DNA from: Chryseobacterium indicum
GTDB taxonomy: Bacteria; Bacteroidota; Bacteroidia; Flavobacteriales; Weeksellaceae
DNA length: 64,000 bases
Reading direction: 5' to 3'
Assembly: GCF_021504595.1 (NCBI RefSeq)
Contig: NZ_JACSGT010000002.1
Coordinates: 496,001-560,000 of the forward strand
How positions within the stretch are numbered: the stretch's first letter is position 1; each line of letters starts with the position of its first letter. The translations under genes and the position numbers were made by a program. This document shows, in pieces, positions 24,720-34,094 of the stretch. The notes under the pieces are model-generated. The model worked only from the letters and a program-made list of their open reading frames with translations, searched no databases and had not been told where the DNA came from.

Positions 24720-25804
24720 AATATTTTAATCTATTTAGCAATATTTTGCTCACAAAAGGAGCCAAAAGGATTCTTATTTCTGATCTGCAACGAAATATAT
24801 CAGAGTTACTTCCTTTAGAATTATATAATCTAATAGAAGAATTAAAAATCAGTTCTATTGAAGATATTCTTGATAATTACGATACAGAATCTAAAGAGAT
24901 TATTCAGGATTATTTGGACTTTTTGCTGGAAAAAGAATATGGTTTTATATCTTTAGATAGTTGGGATAAAAATTTTCCAGCTCTTTCTTATGATTATCAA
25001 GATTACAATGTTTTATCTAACCTATTTATAGAGCTTGATGACATTGCAATCTTAAAAAAGATAAAATCATCCTTAGAAAATCTAGAAATAAAGCATTTGG
25101 TAATATATTGTAAAAGAAGCCTTACTATAGATGAGTTATTGAAGATTGATAATACCTTTGAAAATTCTACATTAGAGGGAATTGAAATCTTTTCTCAATT
25201 TTACGTTTCAATAGATGAAACCTTTATTCAAAATCTTAATCAAGAAACAACAAGAATTTATAATCTGATATTTTACAATTGTGAGGAAGCCCCTTTTAAA
25301 GTAAAAGATAATTTTAGATTCTCTCTCAAATTTACTTCTCTGAATTTAAAAACATCTTCTTGTGGAAAAGTAAGTTTAGATTATTTTAACACCAATATTA
25401 CGAAAGTATTGGAAGCGGTAAATCATAACTCCTGTCTTCACAAGAAAATTTCCATAGATTCCGAAGGAAACATTAAAAATTGTCCTTCCATGCCACAAAG
25501 CTTTGGTAATATTAAAAATACGACTTTAGAAAAAGCATTAGCGCATCCAGATTTCAAAAAATATTGGAACCTTACCAAAGATGAAATAGAAGTCTGTAAA
25601 GATTGTGAATTCCGATACATTTGTACAGATTGCAGAGCTTATACCGAAAGAACCCATACCAATGCAGAAGGATTGGATATATCAAAACCTTTAAAATGCG
25701 GTTACAACCCTTATACCGGAGAATGGCAAGAATGGAGTACCAATCCGTTAAAAGAAAAAGCCATTAAATATTACGGAATGGAAGAATTGGTAAAGAAAAA
25801 TTAA
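24716..25804 (+). CDS. gwsS: SPASM-domain peptide maturase, grasp-with-spasm system
   Basis: A 362-residue partner of gwsG. The C-terminal SPASM region has clustered Cys: NCPSMPQSFGN, then CKDCEFRYICTDC and LKCGYNP, ligands for auxiliary iron-sulfur clusters. I see no CX3CX2C radical-SAM motif in the N-terminal half, so classical radical chemistry may be absent. It overlaps the small upstream gene and is followed 12 bases later by the exporter. Confidence 0.85.
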   Translation: MKYFNLFSNILLTKGAKRILISDLQRNISELLPLELYNLIEELKISSIEDILDNYDTESKEIIQDYLDFLLEKEYGFISLDSWDKNFPALSYDYQDYNVLSNLFIELDDIAILKKIKSSLENLEIKHLVIYCKRSLTIDELLKIDNTFENSTLEGIEIFSQFYVSIDETFIQNLNQETTRIYNLIFYNCEEAPFKVKDNFRFSLKFTSLNLKTSSCGKVSLDYFNTNITKVLEAVNHNSCLHKKISIDSEGNIKNCPSMPQSFGNIKNTTLEKALAHPDFKKYWNLTKDEIEVCKDCEFRYICTDCRAYTERTHTNAEGLDISKPLKCGYNPYTGEWQEWSTNPLKEKAIKYYGMEELVKKN

Positions 25805-25816
25805 AAACACATTTAA

Positions 25817-28012
25817 TTGAAAAAAAAATTTCCCTTCTATTTACAGCCCGATACCAAAGACTGCGGTCCCACCTGTTTACGGATAGTTAGCAAATACTAC
25901 GGCAAAAGTATATCACTCCAACAAATCCGTATCCTTTCAGAAACAACAAGGGAAGGAAGCAGTCTAATGGGCTTAAGTGATGCCGCAGAAAATTTGGGTT
26001 TCCGTTCCATGGGCGTTCAGATAGATTTCAACACCTTAGCAGAAGAAGTTCCGTTCCCCTGTATTGTCCACTGGAATAAAAATCACTTTGTGGTTGTTTA
26101 TAAAATAGACAACAACAACAAAGTTTATGTTTCCGATCCGGGCTATGGACTGATTACTTATACCAGAGAAGAATTCATCAAGTTATGGATCGGTGAAAAT
26201 GCCAATGAAAAAACAGAAGAAGGTATTGTTCTTATTTTAGAAACAACTCCTGCTTTTTTTCAAACAGAATTTGATGATCAGGAAAGTAAAGCCAGTTTTT
26301 CTTTTCTTTCAAAATATGTACTGAAATATAAATCGTTGGTTATCCAGCTCGCAGTAGGACTTTTGGCAGGAAGTTTACTTTCTCTGATTTTTCCTTTCCT
26401 TACCCAGAGTATTGTCGATGTCGGTATTCAGAATCAGGATCTTAATTTCATTTATCTTGTTCTCTTAGCACAGGTGATGCTTTTTATGGGAAGAATGGGA
26501 ATTGAAATGATCCGAAGCTGGATTTTACTACACCTTTCGGCAAGGATTAATATTTCTATTATTTCCGATTTCTTTATCAAACTCATGAAGCTTCCGATCA
26601 GTTTTTTCGATACGAGAATGACCGGAGATATCATGCAGAGAATTAATGACCATCACAGAATCGAGCAGCTTCTCACAAGTTCTTCGCTGAACACCCTGTT
26701 TTCATTAGTCAATCTTATTATTTTCAGTATTGTACTGTTGTTTTATGATTACAGGCTGTTTATCGTCTATCTTATCGGAGCGGCGGCATACATCGGATGG
26801 ATCAGTTTTTTCCTGAGTAAAAGAAAAGAACTCGATTACAAAAGATTTTCACAGGTTTCTCAGGAACAGAGTAAAGTGATTGAGCTGATTAACGGGATGC
26901 AGGAAATTAAAATGCATAATGCCGAGAAACAGAAAAGATGGGACTGGGAATTTCTTCAGGTTAAATTATTCAAGCTGAGAATAAAGTCTTTGTCTTTGGA
27001 ACAATGGCAGTCCGTAGGAGGAAACTTCATCAATCAGATGAAAGATATTTTGGTCAGCTTTCTTTCTGCAAAACTGGTGCTTGACGGAAATCTTACTTTA
27101 GGAATGATGCTTTCTGTTCAGTATATCATCGGGCAGTTAAACAGTCCATTGCTTCAGTTAATTGATTTCATTAAACAGTTTCAGGATGCCAAAATTTCTT
27201 TGGAAAGGCTGGGTGAAATTCATGATAAGGATGATGAGGAGAATAAGGAAGAGCAATATTCCCACGAAATTCCGGAAAAAGATATTCTGGTGGAAAACGT
27301 TTCATTTAGATATACTGGTTCAGATGTTCCCGTATTTGAAAATCTTACCCTCTGCATTCCCTTTCAGAAAACGACGGCCATTGTTGGAGCCAGCGGAAGC
27401 GGAAAAACGACACTTTTAAAACTTTTAATGAAATTCTACGAACCTTCTCAGGGAGAAATTCGATTAGGAAATACAAAACTCAATAATATTTCCCCAAGAT
27501 TCTGGAGAGATCATTGCGGAGTGGTGATGCAGGAAGGATATGTTTTTAATGACACTATTGCCAATAATATTGCCGTTGGGGAAGATTATGTAGATAAGCA
27601 AAAATTGAGGAGATCCGTGGAAATTGCCAACATTAAAGAATTTATTGAAGAATTGCCATTAAGCTACAACACAAAAATCGGAAATGAAGGTTTGGGAGTG
27701 AGTGGAGGTCAGAAACAGAGACTTTTCATTGCAAGAGCGGTTTATAAATCTCCTGATTATATTTTATTCGATGAAGCAACTTCAGCTTTGGATGCAAACA
27801 ATGAGAAAGTGATCATGGAAAATCTCGAACAGTTCTTCAAAGGAAAAACAGCAGTTGTTATCGCCCACCGGCTTTCCACCGTAAAACATGCCGATAAAAT
27901 CATTGTTTTGGATAAAGGAAAAGTGGTGGAAGAAGGAAATCATGCAGAATTGGTTGCTCTGAGAGGAGAATATTACCGATTGGTGAAGAATCAGTTAGAA
28001 CTTGGAAATTAA
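25817..28012 (+). CDS. C39 peptidase-containing ABC exporter (PCAT)
   Basis: A 731-residue exporter that cuts double-glycine leaders and pumps the core peptide out. The N-terminal C39 domain shows KDCGPTC (catalytic Cys16), His90 in HWNKNHF and Asp107 in SDPGYG. Five or six membrane helices follow, then an ABC ATPase with GASGSGKT, LGVSGGQKQR and ILFDEATSALD. The start is a TTG at 25817: an in-frame TAA sits directly in front of it and no ATG precedes the C39 motif. It probably serves the precursor at 22.4 kb and perhaps the orphan peptides at 6.4-6.8 kb. Confidence 0.93.
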   Translation: MKKKFPFYLQPDTKDCGPTCLRIVSKYYGKSISLQQIRILSETTREGSSLMGLSDAAENLGFRSMGVQIDFNTLAEEVPFPCIVHWNKNHFVVVYKIDNNNKVYVSDPGYGLITYTREEFIKLWIGENANEKTEEGIVLILETTPAFFQTEFDDQESKASFSFLSKYVLKYKSLVIQLAVGLLAGSLLSLIFPFLTQSIVDVGIQNQDLNFIYLVLLAQVMLFMGRMGIEMIRSWILLHLSARINISIISDFFIKLMKLPISFFDTRMTGDIMQRINDHHRIEQLLTSSSLNTLFSLVNLIIFSIVLLFYDYRLFIVYLIGAAAYIGWISFFLSKRKELDYKRFSQVSQEQSKVIELINGMQEIKMHNAEKQKRWDWEFLQVKLFKLRIKSLSLEQWQSVGGNFINQMKDILVSFLSAKLVLDGNLTLGMMLSVQYIIGQLNSPLLQLIDFIKQFQDAKISLERLGEIHDKDDEENKEEQYSHEIPEKDILVENVSFRYTGSDVPVFENLTLCIPFQKTTAIVGASGSGKTTLLKLLMKFYEPSQGEIRLGNTKLNNISPRFWRDHCGVVMQEGYVFNDTIANNIAVGEDYVDKQKLRRSVEIANIKEFIEELPLSYNTKIGNEGLGVSGGQKQRLFIARAVYKSPDYILFDEATSALDANNEKVIMENLEQFFKGKTAVVIAHRLSTVKHADKIIVLDKGKVVEEGNHAELVALRGEYYRLVKNQLELGN

Positions 28013-28022
28013 GAAATACGTA

Positions 28023-29324
28023 ATGGCAGAAAAAGACATTTTAGATAATATTGAGCTTCGTTCTGAAAGTGTTCAGGATATTCTTACCCAGCCTCCTCAT
28101 TGGATGATCCGGTGGGGAAATACCATTATATTTTTAATTTTAGTGCTTATTTTAATAATGAGCTACATTATTAAGTACCCTGAATTTGTTCCGGCTCCTA
28201 TTGTGGTCACTTCCCAGAACCCTCCTGAGAAATTACAGGCAACTATCAATTCTAAAATCGAAAAAATCTTTATTAAAAACCATCAGGAAGTTAAAAAAGA
28301 TCAGGTATTGATGGTCATGCAATCCACCGCTGATTATAAAGATGTCTTAGCATTAAAAAAGCTGATGGATTCCATTACTCCGGATCAGCTACACTCTTTT
28401 CCCTTGCATGAGGCTTCGCGATTTAAATTAGGAGAATTGCAGGGAGACTATAATCAATTTGCAAAAGCCTTTCAGGATGAAGCTTTGTTCACAAGATTAC
28501 AGCCTTATGCCCCGGAAAATTTAGCAGCCAATCAAAGTATCTCTGAGTATAAAAGCCGTATAGCAACACTAAGGCAACAGAAAAGTCTGGAACTTGCCAA
28601 ATATGAACTGACCAAGAAAAACTATCAGCGTTCACAGGAATTGTTTAATCAAGGCGTAATTGCTTCCGTAGAACTGGAAAACGAAAAAATAAAATATCTT
28701 CAGGCACAGCAAAACCTTCAAAACCTGAACATTTCCATATCTCAAATAGAAGAAGGAATTTCTAATTTAAACAAAACGAAAAGTGGGGCGTCCATCAGTA
28801 CAGAAAAAGACAAGATCACGTATTCTTCTCAAACCTTACAATTATTTGAACAATTAAGAAAATCGCTCAAGCAGTGGGAACAAAGCTATCTGGTGATATC
28901 CAATACGGAAGGTGTAGCAAGTTTTCAGCAGTTTTTCGGCGAAAACCAGTTTATTAAAGCGGGTGATCCTATTTTATCTATTTTACCTAAAAACAAAGAA
29001 GCACTAGTAGGAAGAATGCAGGTTCCGGCTACCAACTCAGGTAAGATTGCTTCAGGTGAAAAGGTTTTAATTAAGCTCGATAATTACCGTTATCAGGAAT
29101 ATGGGATTGTAGAAGGAAAGGTTCAGAATATTTCTATTGCTCCTGATGACAAAGGGAATTATTATGTGGATGTACTTCTTCCGAAGGGATTGAAAACTTC
29201 TTACAATAAAAATCTTACTTTCGATAAAGAACTGAAAGGTAATGCAGAAATTGTCACTCAGGATTTGAGGTTAATCGAACGCTTTTTCTACCAGATGAGA
29301 AAATTGTTAGGATATCAAACCTAA
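28023..29324 (+). CDS. HlyD-family periplasmic adaptor
   Basis: A 433-residue membrane-fusion protein from the ATG at 28023, ten bases behind the PCAT stop; an earlier TTG at 28002 is in frame but lies inside the PCAT gene. There is one N-terminal membrane helix (about 27-47), a lipoyl/barrel-sandwich region (NSKIEKIFIKNHQEVKKDQVL), a long coiled coil (about 165-260), and a beta-barrel domain near the end. It links the ABC exporter to an outer-membrane channel. The channel gene is not here. Confidence 0.9.
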   Translation: MAEKDILDNIELRSESVQDILTQPPHWMIRWGNTIIFLILVLILIMSYIIKYPEFVPAPIVVTSQNPPEKLQATINSKIEKIFIKNHQEVKKDQVLMVMQSTADYKDVLALKKLMDSITPDQLHSFPLHEASRFKLGELQGDYNQFAKAFQDEALFTRLQPYAPENLAANQSISEYKSRIATLRQQKSLELAKYELTKKNYQRSQELFNQGVIASVELENEKIKYLQAQQNLQNLNISISQIEEGISNLNKTKSGASISTEKDKITYSSQTLQLFEQLRKSLKQWEQSYLVISNTEGVASFQQFFGENQFIKAGDPILSILPKNKEALVGRMQVPATNSGKIASGEKVLIKLDNYRYQEYGIVEGKVQNISIAPDDKGNYYVDVLLPKGLKTSYNKNLTFDKELKGNAEIVTQDLRLIERFFYQMRKLLGYQT

Positions 29325-29380
29325 AAAATAGATTAATTAAAAAATTAATATTCTATAACTTTAAAATAAAAACATATTAT

Positions 29381-29449
29381 ATGATCGAATTAGTTTTTGC
29401 TGTTGCTTTATTTATAATAGAATTGATGTATTCTGTCTTTCGTATATAA
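29381..29449 (+). CDS. Possible 22-residue membrane peptide
   Basis: ATG to TAA in 23 codons, almost entirely hydrophobic (MIELVFAVALFIIELMYSVF). It follows the exporter operon by 56 bases and precedes a terminator. No strong ribosome-binding site is expected in this phylum, so coding is uncertain. Confidence 0.3.
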   Translation: MIELVFAVALFIIELMYSVFRI

Positions 29450-29462
29450 TAAAATTCAAACA

Positions 29463-29492
29463 AAAAAAGCAGGCATGACATACCTGCTTTTT
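29463..29492 (+). terminator. Terminator of the RiPP exporter operon
   Basis: AGCAGG (29468-29473) and CCTGCT (29483-29488), extended by A and T tracts on both sides, form a hairpin ending the operon that began at 22.4 kb. Confidence 0.8.
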
Positions 29493-29759
29493 GTATATCA
29501 CAAAAACATAATATACCGTATATCTTGTAGGTTTAATGGCGATGAAACATTACAAATTGACTACTTTCGTTTTCTTCCCATTGAAAGCAATACGTGTATA
29601 TACAGCAAGGGTTATATTAGCTTTTTACCTCCGAAAAGCAAGGTCTGTTTTCAGTTTAAGATTGACAATACCTCGTAATTTTGTATTGTTCAGGACAAAC
29701 ATAAAAGAGGTTCAATTTTTTCAAAAACTCCGCTGGTCAAAACCAAGCGAAGTTTGTTT
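29493..29759. other. Gap at the left edge of the plasmid-like region
   Basis: A 255-base open frame on the + strand (29536-29790) overlaps the next gene and lacks coding features. On the minus strand a stretch near 29570-29640 reads like the arm-type N-terminus of a Bacteroidota integrase (AVYTRIAFNGKKTK) but contains a TAA and is too short to call. No tRNA. Confidence 0.4.
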
Positions 29760-30158
29760 TCATTCTTTTTTACAGAATTCATGGAGGTAATACGAAACCG
29801 TATCCCAATTAATGCCTTCTTCACGGTTGTGGTTCCTGATCATTTCGTACAGGGCTTTCAGAAAATTTTTCCTTTCAAACAAAACATGACCTGCAATGTC
29901 TTCCAGTTCTTTCGCTTTCTGTTCAAAATGCTCCTCTTTCCAGATAACTGCCGTTTCCAAATTAGAAATTCTTTCGATAATTTCCTGATGTTCCAAATTC
30001 GGAAATACGGGGGTTCCTATATTTTGGGATACAAGAACTAATACCTGACTTTCCTTCGGGATAAAAGGATTAACAATAAACGCCGAAGCCTCTTTTCCGT
30101 TTTCTGCTTCTACCGATCCGAATTCATACTTCACAAAATGAAATTTTCCATTACTCAT
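29760..30158 (-). CDS. Hypothetical plasmid-type protein
   Basis: A 132-residue soluble protein with a predicted coiled-coil centre (ISNLETAVIWKEEHFEQKAKEL) and a Trp/Tyr-containing C-terminus. Nothing recognised. The frame ends in TGA with three further TGAs in the following non-coding-looking stretch, so the first TGA is taken as the true stop. It is the leftmost gene of the plasmid-like region. Confidence 0.55.
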   Translation of the reverse strand: MSNGKFHFVKYEFGSVEAENGKEASAFIVNPFIPKESQVLVLVSQNIGTPVFPNLEHQEIIERISNLETAVIWKEEHFEQKAKELEDIAGHVLFERKNFLKALYEMIRNHNREEGINWDTVSYYLHEFCKKE

Positions 30159-30311
30159 AACTTTTTTGTTTTTATTTTGGTTAAGAGAAAGTTATACGGA
30201 TTAGAAGGTCTTTTTCAATAGTATTTTAGGTTAAAAAAATCCCTTTACAACAACAAAAGGATCAATAATTTTCGGGTCATCAGAACATCAGAAAACAAAG
30301 AATACTTTGCC

Positions 30312-30617
30312 CTAATATTCCGAAGCAAACATAAGGGTACAGTAATTGTCATGGGGAAGATACTTTCCGCTTTCAATCATGCTTTTGTCTATCTGGTCAA
30401 TAAAGAACAGTTTTTCGCCTGTTTCAAGATTCAGGAAAACCTGCAAATAATCCAGATTTTGCTCTTGCGTCAGTTTTCTGGTGTATATATAAATGTCACT
30501 TATTTCCTGTGCACTGAGTTTTTCGCTTACGCCACTCGTAACATAAAACGAACCTGAAAACAGGTAATTCCCCTCTTGTTCCTGTGGCAGATGCTGCCAT
30601 ACTTCAAATGTATTCAT
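30312..30617 (-). CDS. Hypothetical small protein
   Basis: A 101-residue protein (MNTFEVWQHLPQEQEG...). A central LNLETGEKLFFIDQ stretch suggests a beta-sheet domain. I recognise no family. Stop TAG. It is separated by 150 bases of non-coding DNA from its neighbour. Confidence 0.55.
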   Translation of the reverse strand: MNTFEVWQHLPQEQEGNYLFSGSFYVTSGVSEKLSAQEISDIYIYTRKLTQEQNLDYLQVFLNLETGEKLFFIDQIDKSMIESGKYLPHDNYCTLMFASEY

Positions 30618-30790
30618 TGTGTATAAAGTTTAATAATAGGGGATAAGCATATCTATATCTAAGAAAATTGCAAGGGATTTATAGTTTTTAGTCTGATTGT
30701 ATCTTGTTATCTATTGGATTTATTTCCTCTTGCAATCTGTTTTTCATTTGATTAGTATAAATGGTTGTTTTATCTGTTTTCACTAATTGT

Positions 30791-31048
30791 ATGAAATCTT
30801 ATACTTTAAAATCATTCAACAGCGGTCAGGTCACTTTGCCGAAAAAGTGGAGAGACCAATTCGATACCGACCTTTTTATAGCGGAAGAAACAAAGGAAGG
30901 TTTACTCATAAAGCCGATTCTTTGAAACTCCTCCGCCCAGACTTCCGAAAAGGTTATTGCCGATTTTATCGAGAATTTTAAAATCCAGGCACAAAAACAA
31001 GGTTTTTCAGGAAAAGAAATTGAGGAAATGATTGAAAAAATAATGTAA
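30791..31048 (+). CDS. AbrB/MazE-like antitoxin-type protein with one in-frame TGA (recoded)
   Basis: An 85-residue SpoVT-AbrB swapped-hairpin protein. Residues 8-21 read SFNSGQVTLPKKWR, the core of the fold. Codon 45 is TGA (30923-30925); the same frame continues through ADFIENFKIQAQ to TAA at 31046. With TGA read as Gly the protein is complete and ends in a normal helix. Such proteins are usually DNA-binding antitoxins or repressors; no partner toxin is adjacent. No conserved motif lies at the TGA, so this gene supports, but does not prove, the Gly reading. Confidence 0.65.
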
Positions 31049-31314
31049 CAACGGAGCAATGGAACGATGTAAAAATGGAAAAATTTAACATTGTGACAAT
31101 GGAAAGTTAACGGCTAAAAAACAAAAATATAATCCGATATTTTTAGAAAATGTAAAGCCGATTTTTTAGGCAAAGTAAAGAAAACCTAGTTCAGGGCTTC
31201 GTTTTTCTCTTTTCTAAAAAAATGAAAATTCTCTTGCATTCACTAATTTAATGAATACTATCATTTTAGTTGATTTGATGAATAGAGATTTTTATTTCCT
31301 ATCCCCGCACCCCT

Positions 31315-31668
31315 ATGAATACAAAAAACATCGTCAAAAAACTAAAGGCAATTGTTAACGAACCTGCCGACAGCATTAGAAAGGAAGTAGCAAAAGAATG
31401 CTTCAATCACGACAGTATAGAATGTTTCTTTTCTGATTTGCTCCATTACGGTTGTGCTTCTTGAATGATAAAAAAGCTTATGTATTATCACGATACTCAT
31501 TCTTTCTATGATAAGTATTATAATGAAATTGAAGAATTAAGGGAAGAATATGAACAAAATACAGGAACACCCATCAAAATAGAAGGTGATTTAAAAAACT
31601 TCTTTGCGTGGTTTGCCTTTGAAGAAACAGCGTATCAGTTAGCCGGTGAATTAGGATTAAATCAATAA
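31315..31668 (+). CDS. Plasmid/phage conserved protein with in-frame TGA at a Gly site (recoded)
   Basis: A 117-residue acidic protein in one frame from ATG at 31315 to TAA at 31668, interrupted only by TGA at 31462. Around it the protein reads HYGCAS-[TGA]-MIKKLMYYHDTHSFYDKYYNEIEELR. I recall a plasmid/phage family with GCxSGM followed by LIYYxDTxxFYDxxYxEIE, in which this position is Gly. The first ATG after the TGA would give a truncated 67-residue product lacking the first third. Function unknown. A C-rich stretch (CCCCGCACCCC) directly precedes the start. Confidence 0.62.
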
Positions 31669-31772
31669 ATGTCAAGGCGTAATTAAAAAAAGGACTTGAA
31701 TTAATCAATTTAATCAATACAACTAATTTAGTCAATTTGACTAATCCTTTTATTTCTTTCCCCACACCTCTC

Positions 31773-32120
31773 ATGAACGAACAAAAAGTAATGAAAAAAT
31801 TACAGGAAATGGCTTCAAGTCCTGAAAACACGCTGAAAAAATTACTCTCTGAGATCATCTTGGAGCAGGATGATTCTTTGGAATTTATAACAGATGCTAA
31901 AAAATTTGGAATAAGTACCCTATACCGGTACGAAGCCGAAGATGATGAATTGGAAGATTTGTACACTGAATACCAACAAGAAATAGAATCACTTATACAA
32001 AATCATATTGGGCAAATGGAGGAAATCCTATCCCGCAGTCCTAACCAAATACACAGCATGGTATGGTGGGCAATGGATTATACTCTATCAGGCATTTACA
32101 ATATTGTTAAAGAGGGCTAA
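31773..32120 (+). CDS. Hypothetical acidic protein
   Basis: A 115-residue protein from the ATG at 31773, which follows a CCCCACACCTC leader resembling that of the preceding gene; an upstream ATG at 31737 would add 12 residues without conservation. It is rich in Glu and helical (LEDLYTEYQQEIESLIQNHIGQ). No family recognised. No in-frame TGA. A terminator covers the end. Confidence 0.6.
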   Translation: MNEQKVMKKLQEMASSPENTLKKLLSEIILEQDDSLEFITDAKKFGISTLYRYEAEDDELEDLYTEYQQEIESLIQNHIGQMEEILSRSPNQIHSMVWWAMDYTLSGIYNIVKEG

Positions 32121-32133
32121 TCCTCTTTTTTTG
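32109..32133. terminator. Convergent hairpin terminator
   Basis: AAAGAGG and CCTCTTT pair around GCTAAT with a T tract. It overlaps the last codons of the + strand gene and faces the end of repB. Confidence 0.75.
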
Positions 32134-32155
32134 TACCATTTTTCATTCTAAATTT

Positions 32156-33382
32156 TTAATTATTTCCAAACTCTTTTTCCAATCTAATATCAATGGCGAT
32201 GTTTAAATATTTGTTGACGATTCCATTTTCGTAATCTTTTTCCACCAGTTTGTACATAAAGGTATTATTCTGCTGAAGCTCCTCTACTACGGACTGGGTA
32301 AACTCGGGGGTTAAGAACTCCCCTCTTAAGATTTTAAGTTTTTGTTCTCTTTCCAAACGCAATTGTTCTGTCTGCTGTTCCTCCGATTGTTGCAGTACTT
32401 TGGCTTGTGCTTTTTTTACTTTTTTAGTAGCTTGCTCGTTAATTTCTTTTTTGTAATAGCCTTCTTTTAAGGCTTTGAGAAAAAATCCGCTTTTCTGTTT
32501 GACGGCAGTAGTTTTAAAATATTCTTTACAGTATTTGAGGGTTTGTATAATAAACTCTTCTTCATAATTTCAGATAATCTGTGATTCTATCGTTGCTTTC
32601 GATACGCCGAAAGCCTTGATTTCATCGTACCAAGAAACCGTTTCAGAGGGATTGTCGCTTTTTGGCAGATATTCTTCATCATCATTTTCAATAACTACTT
32701 TCTTATTTGTGTAGATATTGAAAATGAGTTTTTCTACGCTTCTTGAAGTTTCGGAGATTTCCTCAAAGGTAAAACGGATGTCGGTGTGCTTTCCGATATC
32801 TTCCTGTGCTTTGAGCAGAATCCTCTTTTTAAAATTGGCATATTTTGCGTATTTATCTTCTACACAGAGAATTTCTTTGAGTTCCTGAACTTCAAAAACC
32901 CTTCTTCCAATTCCTTCATAGGACTTTAAAAGTTCATAAAAGCGGATGCTGTGTCAGGATGATATTTTTAAAATGTTCTTTAAATCGTAGAGCAGGAACT
33001 TTGATTTCAGTTGCAGAAGATAAGGCTTTAAAACTGGATGAAAGCTGGCTTCAAGTACTCCTCTTCCGTCTACTTCATACTTGAAAGAGGAAACAAGGGC
33101 GGTTTTAATTTCCTTGTCTTTGCCTTCTTCCTTTATGGGAATTACAATAATCTTTTTAAGCATCGAAGTCGTCAGCTGATTAATTTCAGCGTAAATATTT
33201 TTATTTTTGATCCCGAAGGTCTGGATAATGTTTTTTATGGGAATCGTATAGGTTTTGAAGTCTTTGTCCTTATCCTGTATCATGCTGACAATAAGGGTAA
33301 ACAATCTCATCTCCATGAGATTAAATGAATATCTTGCAGTGACCAGTTCGTGGGACTTTTTGACGGTAAGTTGGTGGATCAT
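32156..33382 (-). CDS. repB: RepB-family plasmid replication initiator with two in-frame TGAs (recoded)
   Basis: A 408-residue initiator of the Rep_3/RepB type in one frame from ATG 33382 to TAA 32156. Residues 1-140 contain KKSHELVTARYSFNLMEMRLF and the FHPVLKPYLLQL region; after the first TGA (32954-32956) comes HSIRFYELLKSYEGIG, the second winged-helix signature that must belong to the same protein. A second TGA is at 32570-32572. No TAA, TAG or frameshift interrupts the gene. RepB binds iterons and opens the plasmid origin; five iterons lie 200 bases upstream. If the TGAs stop translation the protein loses its DNA-binding second half. Confidence 0.82.
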
Positions 33383-33583
33383 GTGTGGATGTACGATGTA
33401 AAGTTGATGGCTGTTGCTGACAGCTGTTGGTTTTTAGTCTTTTTTCTCGTGTCTTTATTCTTTCATTTGATGTTTAAAGCTACATTGACAAGCTACGGTA
33501 TGATTTCAATGGTATATTTCAAAAATATTTTTAATTTTCATTATTGGATTTTGGTTCTTGCTTCTTTTTCCTTGTTTGTTTTG

Positions 33584-33740
33584 CACCCTGAATGTGTTAT
33601 ACTTGATGACAGACCCCAAATAAGTAGCTAATATACCTTGCTTTAGTAGCCTTTCCACCCTGAAAATGGTATACTTCGCCCCGAATTGGTTATGCTTTAC
33701 CTTGTTTTTGGTATACTTTACCCTGAATTTGATACCAAAT
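33584..33740. repeat. Iteron array of a plasmid origin
   Basis: Imperfect 21-22 base direct repeats with consensus CACCCTGAAAATGGTATACTT start at 33584, 33656, 33678, 33699 and 33720; the last four are in tandem. The block lies upstream of repB on its promoter side, and AT-rich DNA follows up to about 33840. This is the layout of an iteron-controlled plasmid origin. Confidence 0.75.
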
Positions 33741-34094
33741 GCTTCGCAAATCCTTTGTCATAAACAAACTTTCAGGCTATAAACAATATAAGAACTTAAA
33801 ATATATAACATCTTATAACAGGGATAAATAGAACTTTTGTTGTGTGATTTTTAAGATTTGTTTTTTATAGGGAAAGTGTAAAAGCAAATATGGAAACCCG
33901 TTTTCATCAGCTTATAGCTTTCTGCTTACGGCTTTTAGCTATGAACGGCTACATTTTTAGGGTGATTCTGTTATAACTGTTTTATATTTAAAAATTGGCT
34001 TTTTGCTTGGTCTTTATCATTTTCACCATTTAAAACCTATTATTGTGATGTTGTCAACGGCTACATTTTCAGGGCGGTCTTTCACTCCTCTGCT
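33741..34094. other. AT-rich origin flank without genes
   Basis: Low-GC DNA, with the phrase CGGCTACATTTTxAGGG occurring twice (near 33951 and 34062) as a direct repeat. I see no ORF in either strand, even with TGA read as sense. Confidence 0.5.

Noticed and set aside
29560..29650. Integrase-like N-terminus on the minus strand
   Set aside because: Only about 40 residues resemble the arm-binding region, interrupted by TAA; too short to claim.
29536..29790. 84-residue + strand frame at the plasmid edge
   Set aside because: Overlaps a better minus-strand gene and is basic/hydrophobic without pattern.
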